Shown: piece by piece, positions 1 through 6,706 of the stretch
How positions within the stretch are numbered: the stretch's first letter is position 1
Layout of the letters: every line of letters starts with the position of its first letter
Source: an uncultured Anaerotruncus sp.
Lineage (GTDB): Bacteria > Bacillota > Clostridia > Oscillospirales > CAG-272
NCBI GenBank assembly: GCA_905210995.1
Contig: CAJLZE010000045.1
Span: 1-17,910, forward strand
Length of the DNA stretch: 17,910 nucleotides
Direction of reading: 5' to 3'
Made by a program: the position numbers and the translations under genes
The notes under the pieces: model-generated
Told to the model about the DNA's origin: nothing
What the model saw: the letters and a program-made list of their open reading frames with translations, nothing else
Database searches by the model: none

Positions 1-11
1 TATTATTATTT

Positions 12-548
12 TTATATTCTCTCTTTGCTGCGGTGGATCATCTGAAGCAGATCTTTTATCATTGTGTCAAGGCTGCGGATATCGTCTCCGCATTCGTCCA
101 CATGCTCCATATCGTATTCCGCCTTGCGCAGCCCGTCGCGGCATCTGAAATAGACGCGTGTGTTTTTCGCATTCCCGATGCCCGCCGTCTCAATACTGTC
201 CACCGACTGCACGGTGTCGCACCGGTGCGCAATGATCCCCAAACGCGACAGAAGCAGCTTTCCGGCAGGGGACAGGCGCTTTCCGCTTCTCCCTATGCGC
301 GGCAGCTTTTCGCCGGAGCTGTAATATATCCCGACCGTGCCGTCACTGAGGCAGGTGAGAGTTATAAAGCGCGAGCGCACCGGGATATCGGCAAGCAGCG
401 CGATGACATCGTTCATGCCGTCTGCTGCCGCGTCAAGGCGCGCGTCGAGCTCCGCACTCATCCTGTTTATTGCGGCTATGGCAGCCGCGCGGCTGTCAAT
501 ATAACCTTTGTCGGGCGTACTGCTTTCTCTGCTTATACTTCTTCTCAT
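12..548 (-). CDS. Hypothetical protein, 178 aa
   Basis: I do not recognise a family. The 178-aa product looks soluble: there is no signal peptide or hydrophobic segment long enough to span a membrane. The N-terminus (about 1-20) is basic and polar. Residues 22-50 are alanine-rich and probably helical, and the last 40 residues also look helical and charged. The middle (about 58-100) is richer in beta-type residues, with a run of basic residues around 83-92. The start ATG lies 33 bp after the stop of the epimerase gene on the same strand, with a weak AAAGG about 12 nt upstream, so it is probably the second gene of that operon and translated less efficiently. I see no terminator between its stop and the window edge. 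The reading frame is open throughout and collinear with its neighbour, which supports a real gene; function unknown. Confidence 0.6.
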   Translation of the reverse strand: MRRSISRESSTPDKGYIDSRAAAIAAINRMSAELDARLDAAADGMNDVIALLADIPVRSRFITLTCLSDGTVGIYYSSGEKLPRIGRSGKRLSPAGKLLLSRLGIIAHRCDTVQSVDSIETAGIGNAKNTRVYFRCRDGLRKAEYDMEHVDECGDDIRSLDTMIKDLLQMIHRSKERI

Positions 549-581
549 AAGTGGATCATACCTTTCAGGAGCACCGGGATA

Positions 582-1250
582 TCAAAGTACCGAACGCAGC
601 TTTTCGGCGTTCTCCTTTACACTTCCGTTTTTTGCGTAAATGCTTGATGTGCCCGCAACAAAAATATTTGCGCCGGCACGGCTCATTTTTGCCGCGTTTT
701 CAAAGCTGACGTTGCCGTCGACCTCGATCTCGACGTTCTCATACCCGCGCTCGTCGAGCATACGACGCAGGCGCGCGATCTTGTCGAGCGTCTGAGGGAT
801 CAGCTTCTGCCCGGCAAAGCCGGGGTTGACCGTCATGAGCAGCACGGCATCAAGATCGGGCAGCACCTCGTCAAGCACATTGAGTGGCGTGCCGGGATTG
901 AGCACGAGCATGGGTTTGGCGCCGCGGTCGCGTATCGCCGCGAGAGTGCGCTGAACGTGCGGCTCGGCTTCGACATGAAAGCCCACGTAATCGCCGGGGC
1001 GAAGGTCGAACCAGTCAAGCTTGAGATGCGGCTCGGTTATCATGAGGTGCAGATCGAGCGGGATGGGACAGTTTTCGTGCAGCTTGCGCACAAAATCCGT
1101 GCCGAGCGTGTAATTCTGAACGAAAACACCGTCCATAATGTCGATATGAAGATATTCAATACCGCATTCCTCAAGCGTTTTCAACTCGTCGCCGAGATGA
1201 AGAAAATCGGCGCACATAAGCGAGGGAGATATCTTTTTTGAAAGTGACAT
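582..1250 (-). CDS. rpe: Ribulose-phosphate 3-epimerase family protein (Rpe/AlsE-like)
   Basis: A 222-aa TIM-barrel epimerase, the usual length for the family. Rpe interconverts ribulose-5-phosphate and xylulose-5-phosphate in the cytosolic pentose phosphate pathway; the close relative AlsE acts on allulose-6-phosphate. Expected motifs are present: SPSLMCAD at 8-15, HIDIMDG at 35-41 (metal ligands H35, D37), DLHLM with H68, the phosphate-binding loop MTVNPGFAGQ at 139-148, EVDGN with catalytic/metal D178, and AGTSSIY at 199-205. The SPSLMC start, EVDGN and GTSS features resemble AlsE as much as classical Rpe, so substrate is uncertain while fold and chemistry are secure. The start is supported by TAGGAG nine nucleotides upstream of ATG, and by a promoter 60-90 bp upstream. 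It is followed at 33 bp by an unknown gene. Confidence 0.88.
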   Translation of the reverse strand: MSLSKKISPSLMCADFLHLGDELKTLEECGIEYLHIDIMDGVFVQNYTLGTDFVRKLHENCPIPLDLHLMITEPHLKLDWFDLRPGDYVGFHVEAEPHVQRTLAAIRDRGAKPMLVLNPGTPLNVLDEVLPDLDAVLLMTVNPGFAGQKLIPQTLDKIARLRRMLDERGYENVEIEVDGNVSFENAAKMSRAGANIFVAGTSSIYAKNGSVKENAEKLRSVL

Positions 1251-1279
1251 AATTGCGAACTCCTACCACGATTGCTCAC

Positions 1280-1307
1280 ACGGCGCGCTGCGGCGTGCCG
1301 TCTTTTT
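1280..1307 (+). other. Hairpin plus T-run upstream of rpe
   Basis: A 9-bp stem (1280-1288 with 1293-1301, one G-T pair) and a 4-nt loop, followed on the plus strand by CTTTTTAT. Read on the plus strand it has the form of an intrinsic terminator, but no plus-strand gene precedes it. Read on the minus strand it is a 5' leader hairpin of the epimerase mRNA, just after the expected transcription start. Role unknown. Confidence 0.4.
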
Positions 1308-1317
1308 ATACATAAAT

Positions 1318-1346
1318 ATTATATCACACATTTTCTTCCCCTGCAA
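1318..1346 (-). promoter_or_regulatory. Sigma-A promoter of the epimerase operon
   Basis: On the minus strand, a -35 TTGCAG (1341-1346) is followed after 17 nt by a consensus -10 TATAAT (1318-1323). A TG lies one base before the -10 (extended -10). It predicts a leader of about 60 nt before the ATG at 1250. Confidence 0.6.
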
Positions 1347-1452
1347 TGCCGCGCTCCCGTTAATCGACGATAATTTATATATTTATTACCGAAAGTTCAT
1401 AATTGCCGTTTCCCGTAAAAAGCGCACGGTACGGGAGCCGGGCAAAAAAACA

Positions 1453-1482
1453 ACAGCCGCCGCGCGTTTGCGCGGCGGCTGT
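1453..1482 (-). terminator. Intrinsic terminator of the small heat-shock gene
   Basis: A perfect 13-bp GC-rich stem (1453-1465 / 1470-1482) with a 4-nt loop begins 8 nt after the Hsp20 stop codon. On the minus strand it is followed by a T-rich tract (seven Ts at 1444-1450 after GTTG). This isolates hsp20 from the epimerase operon. Confidence 0.9.
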
Positions 1483-1490
1483 CTCAAGGC

Positions 1491-1928
1491 TTATTTGACT
1501 TCGAGCGAACGGGACTCGGGCTGCTTTACCTCTTCCTTGGGAAGGGTGATCGAAAGCACGCCGTCGGTGTAGCTCACCGTGATGGCGTCAAGCTTGATGC
1601 CCGAAACATCAAAGGATCTCTCATATGAGCCGTAGGAACGCTCGACGTGCAGATAGGATTTCTTCTTGTCGTCCTTCTCGTAATCGCTGTGGCGCTCGGC
1701 ACGGATGGTAAGCGTCTCGCCCTTGAGGTCAACGTGGATGTCCTCCTTGCGGAAGCCTGGCATATCTGTTTCAATGAGGTATGCATTCCCCTCATCCTTT
1801 ATATCGGAACGGAAGCTCTGAACGCTGTTGCCGAAGAAGCGACGCTCCATATCTTCCATTTCGCGGAACGGATCGTAGACCTGCGCCGATTTGCGATTGC
1901 TTCTGAAATAAGGTGTAAGTTCAAACAT
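1491..1928 (-). CDS. Small heat-shock protein, Hsp20/alpha-crystallin family
   Basis: A 145-aa ATP-independent holdase chaperone that forms cytosolic oligomers and binds unfolding proteins. The N-terminal arm (1-40) carries aromatic and charged residues (PYFRS, DPFREME). The alpha-crystallin domain spans about 41-131, with the strand motif DMPGFRKEDI (55-64) and the family signature GVLSITLPK at 123-131. The C-terminal SLEVK (141-145) resembles the I-x-I/V tail motif that mediates oligomer contacts. GGAGG lies ten nucleotides before the ATG. The gene stands alone, between its own terminator and a leader region carrying CIRCE (HrcA operator) sequences, so heat-inducible, HrcA-repressed expression is expected. 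Family certain; the exact client range cannot be read from sequence. Confidence 0.95.
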   Translation of the reverse strand: MFELTPYFRSNRKSAQVYDPFREMEDMERRFFGNSVQSFRSDIKDEGNAYLIETDMPGFRKEDIHVDLKGETLTIRAERHSDYEKDDKKKSYLHVERSYGSYERSFDVSGIKLDAITVSYTDGVLSITLPKEEVKQPESRSLEVK

Positions 1929-1982
1929 GGTAATAATACCTCCGAAATATATAATGATGAATGACTGAAATTATCGGTGTCG

Positions 1983-2021
1983 GGAAGCTCTCCGGGACTC
2001 CCTTCGGGGTGTCCCGCTTCC
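1983..2021. other. UUCG-capped hairpin in the hsp20 leader
   Basis: GGAAGC (1983-1988) pairs with GCTTCC (2016-2021), GGGAC (1994-1998) with GTCCC (2011-2015), and CCC with GGG around a TTCG loop. A 5-nt bulge (1989-1993) and a T-T mismatch interrupt the stem. On the plus strand TTTT follows (weak terminator look). On the minus strand it lies about 55 nt upstream of the hsp20 start, in its leader, without covering the ribosome binding site. Confidence 0.4.
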
Positions 2022-2060
2022 TTTTCACTACGCCTATATTATACTCCGGATTTATTAACG

Positions 2061-2090
2061 ATTATACAGTTTTAAATGTCCTTTCTGTAA
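2061..2090 (-). promoter_or_regulatory. Candidate hsp20 promoter
   Basis: On the minus strand a consensus -10 TATAAT (2061-2066) is preceded after 18 nt by TTACAG (2085-2090), or after 19 nt by TTTACA. A second TATAAT occurs at 2038-2043 without a good -35. The CIRCE element lies directly upstream of this -35. Confidence 0.45.
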
Positions 2091-2093
2091 ATG

Positions 2094-2120
2094 TTAGCAC
2101 TTTAACCGCTTGAGTGCTAA
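2094..2120 (-). promoter_or_regulatory. CIRCE element (HrcA operator)
   Basis: TTAGCACTT, nine nucleotides, then GAGTGCTAA. This is the CIRCE inverted repeat (TTAGCACTC-N9-GAGTGCTAA) with one mismatch and exact spacing. It lies about 165 bp upstream of hsp20 and is oriented so that only hsp20 reads away from it. HrcA binding here would repress the gene until heat stress. Confidence 0.88.
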
Positions 2121-2168
2121 AAAATTATCATGTATATTTATCAGCAGACGCACACAACGATCTGTACG

Positions 2169-2196
2169 TTAGCACTCATGCATATGTAAGTGACAA
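2169..2196 (-). promoter_or_regulatory. Degenerate second CIRCE-like site
   Basis: A perfect left arm TTAGCACTC (2169-2177) is followed after 10 nt by AAGTGACAA (2188-2196), which matches 6 of 9 bases of the right arm. It ends right beside the stop codon of the upstream gene. It may be a decayed or weak HrcA site. Confidence 0.4.
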
Positions 2197-3963
2197 TTAT
2201 TTTTCCGTCTTTATGCGGCTCGAATACTCATACCATGTGTAGTTCCCGACAAAGGAAGGATACGCACTCTCCGACACGTAGAGCATAAGTCCGGCAGGTG
2301 CGCCCTCGAACAGCCCCTCGCCCACGGTAACGAGATCGGCGTTTTCGAACCTGATCACGACACGCGTAAGCGCCGGGCAGCCCGAAAACGCGCCGTCCGA
2401 TATCTGCGCGATATTGTCATTCACGGTCAGCTCGGTGAGCGCCGTGCAGCCCGAGAACGCGCCGCCCCTGACGGCGATAACGGTCTTTCCGTCATGTGTG
2501 CGCGGCAGTGTGAGAGATGTGCGCCCGCGCGCCGCATCGGTCACGCCGACGACGGCAAGCCCGGGACCGTAATCCTCATATACGAACATATCCGTGTCGG
2601 CATCGTCGGCTTCGTCACCCTGTCTGTCGGGTTGCTCGGGCAATGCCGGCTCGGGCGGCAGCTCTACCGTCACCGCCTTGGTACCGCCCTCGGCACGCAG
2701 TATGTCGGCTGCGAGCCGCGCCGTGTTGACGGTAACGCCGCTGTCGTTAAGGTGAAAATTCGTGTCGTAGAAATATCCGCTACCCATAAGACACGCCGCA
2801 GGGTCGGTTATGACCGGAAAATTCAGCTTTTCGGCAAAAAATTCATAGTAAGCCGCCGCATCGGAGGCTATTTTTTCCGCGTCCGTCGAGCCGTCGGCTC
2901 CCTCGGAGGGCACGACCGCAGCCCTGTTCATCGGCGGAAAGCTGAAATAAACGCGCGCGCCTTTTTTTTCGGCATATTCGGCAAAGGAATTCAGATAATC
3001 AATAAAATCCGATGTTGCAATATCGGCGGAAAGGGTTATGCTCCTCGTGCCGTCAACGCCCGCGAGCATGGTGTTATGCGGACGCGGCACGGCAATGTCG
3101 CCGTACTCGTTGAAGGACGCCGCACCGTATATTCCGCTTGCGGGATGCGAAAATCCGACACCGTGCGCGAGCTTGCCCGCCGCATAGGGGTAAAATGCGC
3201 CCGCAAGCTTTGAAAAATACCGCGCGGGCAGCCTGCCGAGCATTCCCGCCTCGCCGTCAAACGCCTCAAGCACCGCCTCGGCGCCGAAATAGTCGGACAT
3301 CGTCTGCCTGTCGGTCTCGGGCGCTATGACGATTATATCGTCCGTCCCGATCGACCGTGCGCACAGCTCTGTCATCACCTCGGTGCCGAGCGTGGCATAA
3401 AGCCCGAAATTGACGACCGAGCGCGAAAGCTGCTCGGAGAGCAGTTCGGAATCAAGCCCGAAGGCAACGCTCGAGCCGCCTATGACCACGACCTTGCCCT
3501 CTCCCGCGCTGTCAAGCCGCCTAACCTTTGCCGGAAGCTCGCCGAGATAGCTCTCGCCGTACTGCGACGGATATACGAATGCGCCGACAAGCAGCATGCA
3601 GAGCGGCAGCAGCACGACGGCGGCAGCGGCAACAGCGGAAATTATGCGCACGGCGGTCCCGTGCTCCGCCTTTTTCGCGTCGGCTCTGCCCTCCGCGCCG
3701 TCCGCATCATTTTTTTCATCCTTTTTGCCGCAGACGGAGATGATAAACGAAGCCGCAACAGCCGCCGTGAGCGCAAACAGCCACCGAAGCTCAAGCGCAG
3801 TCATAACTCCGACGGCAACGAGCGCCACCGACGACACGCATTGAAGAATGCAGAAAAGCGTTCTGCTCTTCTCCGACGCACGGACGGCAAAGCGCGCGTG
3901 CAGCGCGCCCGTCAGCGCAAAATACAAAAGAATGAAACAGATAATGAGTCCGTATGTATCCAT
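2197..3963 (-). CDS. Membrane protein: N-terminal helices, SGNH-hydrolase-like domain, C-terminal BspA-type LRR
   Basis: 588 aa. Hydrophobic segments near 5-20, 37-55, 60-78 and 106-131 suggest four membrane helices, with a charged linker (80-101) between the last two. An SGNH/GDSL-like domain follows (about 155-425): GGSSVAFGLD at 162-171 (likely nucleophile S164), VNFG at 184-187, SFPPMNR at 341-347, and YDTNFHLN with D400 and H404 as candidate catalytic pair. After a proline/acid-rich linker (435-460) come BspA-like leucine-rich repeats (about 480-570), e.g. GGAFSGCTALTELTV. SGNH proteins of this sort are often esterases or acyltransferases acting on cell-wall glycans; that role here is inference. 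GGAAGG lies about 12 nt upstream of the start. It is 49 bp downstream of a gene encoding the same two domains in reverse order, so the two probably form one operon. Confidence 0.8.
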   Translation of the reverse strand: MDTYGLIICFILLYFALTGALHARFAVRASEKSRTLFCILQCVSSVALVAVGVMTALELRWLFALTAAVAASFIISVCGKKDEKNDADGAEGRADAKKAEHGTAVRIISAVAAAAVVLLPLCMLLVGAFVYPSQYGESYLGELPAKVRRLDSAGEGKVVVIGGSSVAFGLDSELLSEQLSRSVVNFGLYATLGTEVMTELCARSIGTDDIIVIAPETDRQTMSDYFGAEAVLEAFDGEAGMLGRLPARYFSKLAGAFYPYAAGKLAHGVGFSHPASGIYGAASFNEYGDIAVPRPHNTMLAGVDGTRSITLSADIATSDFIDYLNSFAEYAEKKGARVYFSFPPMNRAAVVPSEGADGSTDAEKIASDAAAYYEFFAEKLNFPVITDPAACLMGSGYFYDTNFHLNDSGVTVNTARLAADILRAEGGTKAVTVELPPEPALPEQPDRQGDEADDADTDMFVYEDYGPGLAVVGVTDAARGRTSLTLPRTHDGKTVIAVRGGAFSGCTALTELTVNDNIAQISDGAFSGCPALTRVVIRFENADLVTVGEGLFEGAPAGLMLYVSESAYPSFVGNYTWYEYSSRIKTEK

Positions 3964-4012
3964 ATTACGATCAAACCTTCCGACCGCGGGAGATCCCGCC
4001 GCCGTCCTTATC

Positions 4013-6067
4013 TTATTTCTTTTTCAGCTCCGCGATGGCGCGGTTGAGATCGTCCGCGAGCTGCTTCGTGCGCCACACGGTCGCTTTTGTGGTCAGGTGA
4101 TAATCGGAATCAAAGCAATAACTGCCTGGCACAAGGTAATCGGATATTTTGGAGATCACCTTTGCGTGCAGCCTCTCCTCTATCGCCGCCTCAAACGCCG
4201 CCTGATATTCCGCAGTCGCCGAATTTGCCGAGAGGCAGTTGCGGTTCGTCGGCGGGAAGGAAATGAATATCTCAGCCCCCGCAGCGCGGCAGGCGTCCAT
4301 GGCGCGGTTCATGTTGGCGGTGTTTTTGGCGGAAAGATATATCTTTACCGCAAAATCGCGCCCCACAGTCTGAACATAGCTGTCACCCGCCTTGTTCGGC
4401 TCCTTGACGATGGTATAGTCACCGTAGGTGTCCACATCCGCAAAGCGTGCGTCGTAGCTCACGCCCTTGCCGCCGAGACATTTTTTGTTGAAGTCGGCAA
4501 ATGTGCCGAGGATGTTGTTGTAGTTGCGCACGTCGATCATGCTCATGACCTCATAGCAGCTCTCAAACATCTCCCACATCGTTCCTATGGCGGTGTTTTC
4601 GCCCCACATCTGCGGCATCAGCTCGGGACAGCTCAGCACTATATCCCCCGGCTTTATATAATGCGCCGCTACCTCGTAGAATATCGTGAGCGGCGTTTTC
4701 CAGTTGAAGCCGAAGTTCACAACGGTATAATCGCCGTCAAGCTGCGATATGAGCGACGCGGTGTTGAGCCCGTATGCGGTGTTTGAGCCGTTGATGATAA
4801 TTATCTTAGGCTTGTCGGCGGTATAAAGGCGCTCGAATTTTATCGAATAGGTGCCGTGCTTCTGTCCGTGATATACGGGCAGACGCGAGGCGCCCATCAT
4901 GAAGGTCGAAAGCGCCGTGCAGCCCGAAAACGATGCGTCGCTCATCGACGACACACGGTCAAAAATGTAAACCGTCGAAAGCGATGTGCAGTCGCGCACC
5001 GCTGCGCGCTCGAGAGATGAAAGCTCGGGCGGCAGCACGAGAGTTTTCAGGCGCAGCCCCGAAAGCGCGCCCCCGGCGATTGCGGTGACTTTTTTGCCGC
5101 CAAGCGTGGCGGGGATAACGACCGTATCGGCAGTCGCGGTGCAGGACGTGACCGTTGCCGTGTTGCCCGACACGGTATATTTGAAATATTTCGCCTCAGT
5201 TTCGGGCAGCCAGACCGCGTAAAGATCTACCTCGCCGCTCTCGGGCATCACAATGTTCCAGCCGCAGCCGTAAAACGTACCGCTGCCGTCGGCTTTTGTG
5301 TTGTAGCCGACAAGCGCATACCCGCGGCGCGCTATCGTGCCGTCGTTCATCCGCGCGTTGGGGCAGAGATAAAACTCACGTGACTGCTTTTCGGTCAGCA
5401 CCTCGTTTTTGCCGCCGACCGTGCCGCCGTTTGCGTGATACCGCAGCACAAAACTGCCGACGGCGGAGGCGTCGCGGTAGTTAAGGTAGACCGCCGCATT
5501 GTCTGTCGCCTTGTATATGTAAACGCGTTCGGCACTGAGGAGCGTGCCGCCCTTGTCGAGCGGCGCACCGAGCGAATATCCCGCAAAGGTGTAACCCGGT
5601 TTTTCGGTCACCGAAAAGCGCACGAGCGCATTTTCGGCAAGAGTGGAAAGCCCCACACGCGGCGACACCGTGCCGCAGTTGCTGTCATTTACGACTCTGA
5701 GACTGAACACACCGGGCTTTCTCACACGGTACACGACTGTTTGCGGCGTGCGGACGCCGTGCAACGTAATGCTGCCGTCCTCATAGACCGCATCGCCGGA
5801 CAGTATCTCGACGATGTAGCCGTCCGGAACGTCGGGGCTCACCGAGGCGTCGCCGCCCGGCAGAACGTCAAATGTGCTCCCGCCGCCACCGGCATCCGAA
5901 AAAACGACTCTTACTGTCCTTTCGGAGCCGCCCGCGCCGTGCTCCTTTACCCGGAAAGCGTCAAAGCCGCCGCGCAGCCACACCGTCGCCAGCCCGAGCA
6001 GCACCGCCGCGGCAAGCGAAACGGCTATCACTGCCACACGGTATTTTTTTGCTTTATTATAGTTCAT
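4013..6067 (-). CDS. Surface protein: signal anchor, InlB-type repeat, BspA-type LRR, C-terminal SGNH-hydrolase-like domain
   Basis: 684 aa. A basic start (KKYR) precedes one hydrophobic segment (11-30), a signal anchor or uncleaved signal peptide, so the bulk should lie outside the membrane. Residues 115-195 look like a divergent Listeria-Bacteroides repeat; 205-290 is a clear one, ending in VDLYAVW (280-286). BspA-type leucine-rich repeats follow (about 296-395: GGKKVTAIAGGAL, DASFSGCTALSTF). The SGNH-like domain occupies 420-680: INGSNTAYGLN at 425-435 (candidate nucleophile S428), VVNFG at 449-453, SFPPTNR at 603-609, and FDSDYHL with D653 and H657. These match the downstream neighbour motif by motif, but here the LRR precedes the enzyme domain. 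Weak AAAAGGG about 12 nt before ATG; strong promoter just upstream. Substrate unknown; a glycan or cell-surface ester/acyl target is the most likely guess. Confidence 0.82.
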   Translation of the reverse strand: MNYNKAKKYRVAVIAVSLAAAVLLGLATVWLRGGFDAFRVKEHGAGGSERTVRVVFSDAGGGGSTFDVLPGGDASVSPDVPDGYIVEILSGDAVYEDGSITLHGVRTPQTVVYRVRKPGVFSLRVVNDSNCGTVSPRVGLSTLAENALVRFSVTEKPGYTFAGYSLGAPLDKGGTLLSAERVYIYKATDNAAVYLNYRDASAVGSFVLRYHANGGTVGGKNEVLTEKQSREFYLCPNARMNDGTIARRGYALVGYNTKADGSGTFYGCGWNIVMPESGEVDLYAVWLPETEAKYFKYTVSGNTATVTSCTATADTVVIPATLGGKKVTAIAGGALSGLRLKTLVLPPELSSLERAAVRDCTSLSTVYIFDRVSSMSDASFSGCTALSTFMMGASRLPVYHGQKHGTYSIKFERLYTADKPKIIIINGSNTAYGLNTASLISQLDGDYTVVNFGFNWKTPLTIFYEVAAHYIKPGDIVLSCPELMPQMWGENTAIGTMWEMFESCYEVMSMIDVRNYNNILGTFADFNKKCLGGKGVSYDARFADVDTYGDYTIVKEPNKAGDSYVQTVGRDFAVKIYLSAKNTANMNRAMDACRAAGAEIFISFPPTNRNCLSANSATAEYQAAFEAAIEERLHAKVISKISDYLVPGSYCFDSDYHLTTKATVWRTKQLADDLNRAIAELKKK

Positions 6068-6108
6068 TGCGTTGAAGTGCCCTTTTCAAACGTTATTGTA
6101 TCGTTACC

Positions 6109-6137
6109 ATTATATCAAATTACACATACAAATTCAA
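6109..6137 (-). promoter_or_regulatory. Sigma-A promoter of the SGNH/LRR operon
   Basis: On the minus strand TTGAAT (6132-6137), a 17-nt spacer, then consensus TATAAT (6109-6114), giving a leader of about 35 nt before the ATG at 6067. No promoter of similar quality is seen between the two SGNH/LRR genes. Confidence 0.75.
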
Positions 6138-6260
6138 TAGATATTTTTCCGTCATTATGCAAAATGCAATAAAAAAGCGCCCGCGGGGTCACGGGACGGC
6201 GGGCAGCGCATATACTGAAAGCAGAGGGGAATGCCCCCGATCATTACGGAGGAAACGGTC

Positions 6261-6413
6261 ATGCCGAGATCATGCGAGCTGAAAAAAATGATAGGACTGC
6301 TTGTCCTGTGCTTCGGAGCAGGGATCTTTCTGTCTTTTCTCCTGCCGTGGAGACTGCTTGCCTTCATAGAAGCGGCAGCGCTGCTTTGTGCCGGCGTAAT
6401 GCTGATAAAATAA
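6261..6413 (+). CDS. 50-aa membrane microprotein upstream of spoVM
   Basis: The frame is open from 6231, but the ATG at 6261 has a textbook GGAGG (6248-6252) eight nucleotides upstream, so I take this start. The product begins with a short polar/basic segment (MPRSCELKK). Almost all of the rest is hydrophobic: two short helices (about 11-27 and 29-48) separated by a LPWR turn, ending in LIK. This fits a helical hairpin in the membrane. I do not know a named family. It lies 59 bp upstream of spoVM on the same strand with no terminator between, so a two-gene operon and a role in the sporulating mother cell are plausible inferences. The region upstream (AC at 6191-6192 and CATATACT at 6209-6216) is weakly like a mother-cell sigma-K promoter. 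Confidence 0.7.
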   Translation: MPRSCELKKMIGLLVLCFGAGIFLSFLLPWRLLAFIEAAALLCAGVMLIK

Positions 6414-6472
6414 CGGCGCCGATGGCACTGTCCGCCGGGACTTCCTCCGCCACCGTCAAGGAGTAACGCAAC

Positions 6473-6565
6473 ATGAAGATAATAGTCATACGCTCACCGG
6501 GCATTTTTGCGCCGCTCCTGCGCCGCATCTTCGGCTCGGGAAGAAGCAGAAAAAGCAGAAGATAA
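6473..6565 (+). CDS. spoVM: Stage V sporulation protein SpoVM, 30 aa
   Basis: A very short gene with strong translation signals: AAGGAG at 6458-6463, nine nucleotides before ATG. The peptide reads MKIIVIRSPGIFAPLLRRIF followed by GSGRSRKSRR. Aligned without gaps to the 26-residue Bacillus SpoVM, it keeps K2, I6, P9, R17 and G21; P9 and R17 are known to matter there. It has the same plan of a hydrophobic start, a proline kink, an amphipathic helix and a basic tail (here longer, arginine-rich). In Bacillus, SpoVM sits on the outer forespore membrane, recognises its convex curvature and anchors the coat ATPase SpoIVA. In Bacillus subtilis spoVM also lies close to rpe, which here is about 5 kb away. 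A bidirectional terminator follows at 6653. Identification rests on these few residues, but the match is good. Confidence 0.82.
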   Translation: MKIIVIRSPGIFAPLLRRIFGSGRSRKSRR

Positions 6566-6652
6566 AAAGCCGGAGCTTCATCCACCTACACGTCCGTAGT
6601 CATAGGGGAGGGTGAGCCGGGCACGGCGGTCGATCCGCATACAATAAAATCG

Positions 6653-6680
6653 GCGGGCAACCAAAGGCTGCCCGCTTTTT
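6653..6680. terminator. Bidirectional intrinsic terminator
   Basis: GCGGGCA (6653-6659) pairs with TGCCCGC (6669-6675); inner CC/GG pairs extend it. TTTTT follows on the plus strand and AAAA precedes it (TTTTAT on the minus strand). It closes the spoVM operon from one side and the minus-strand stress block from the other. Confidence 0.85.
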
Positions 6681-6706
6681 CAGGTCCTGCCCGGGGCATC
6701 GAAGGA

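Noticed and set aside
3848..4786. 312-codon plus-strand open frame
   Set aside because: Antisense to the two SGNH/LRR genes; no recognisable motif and no ribosome binding site.
6155..6230. Minus-strand terminator-like hairpin (GCCCGC/GCGGGC followed by TTTTTTATT)
   Set aside because: The stem is short with a bulge and a long loop, and no minus-strand gene ends there; it sits in the upstream region of the spoVM operon.
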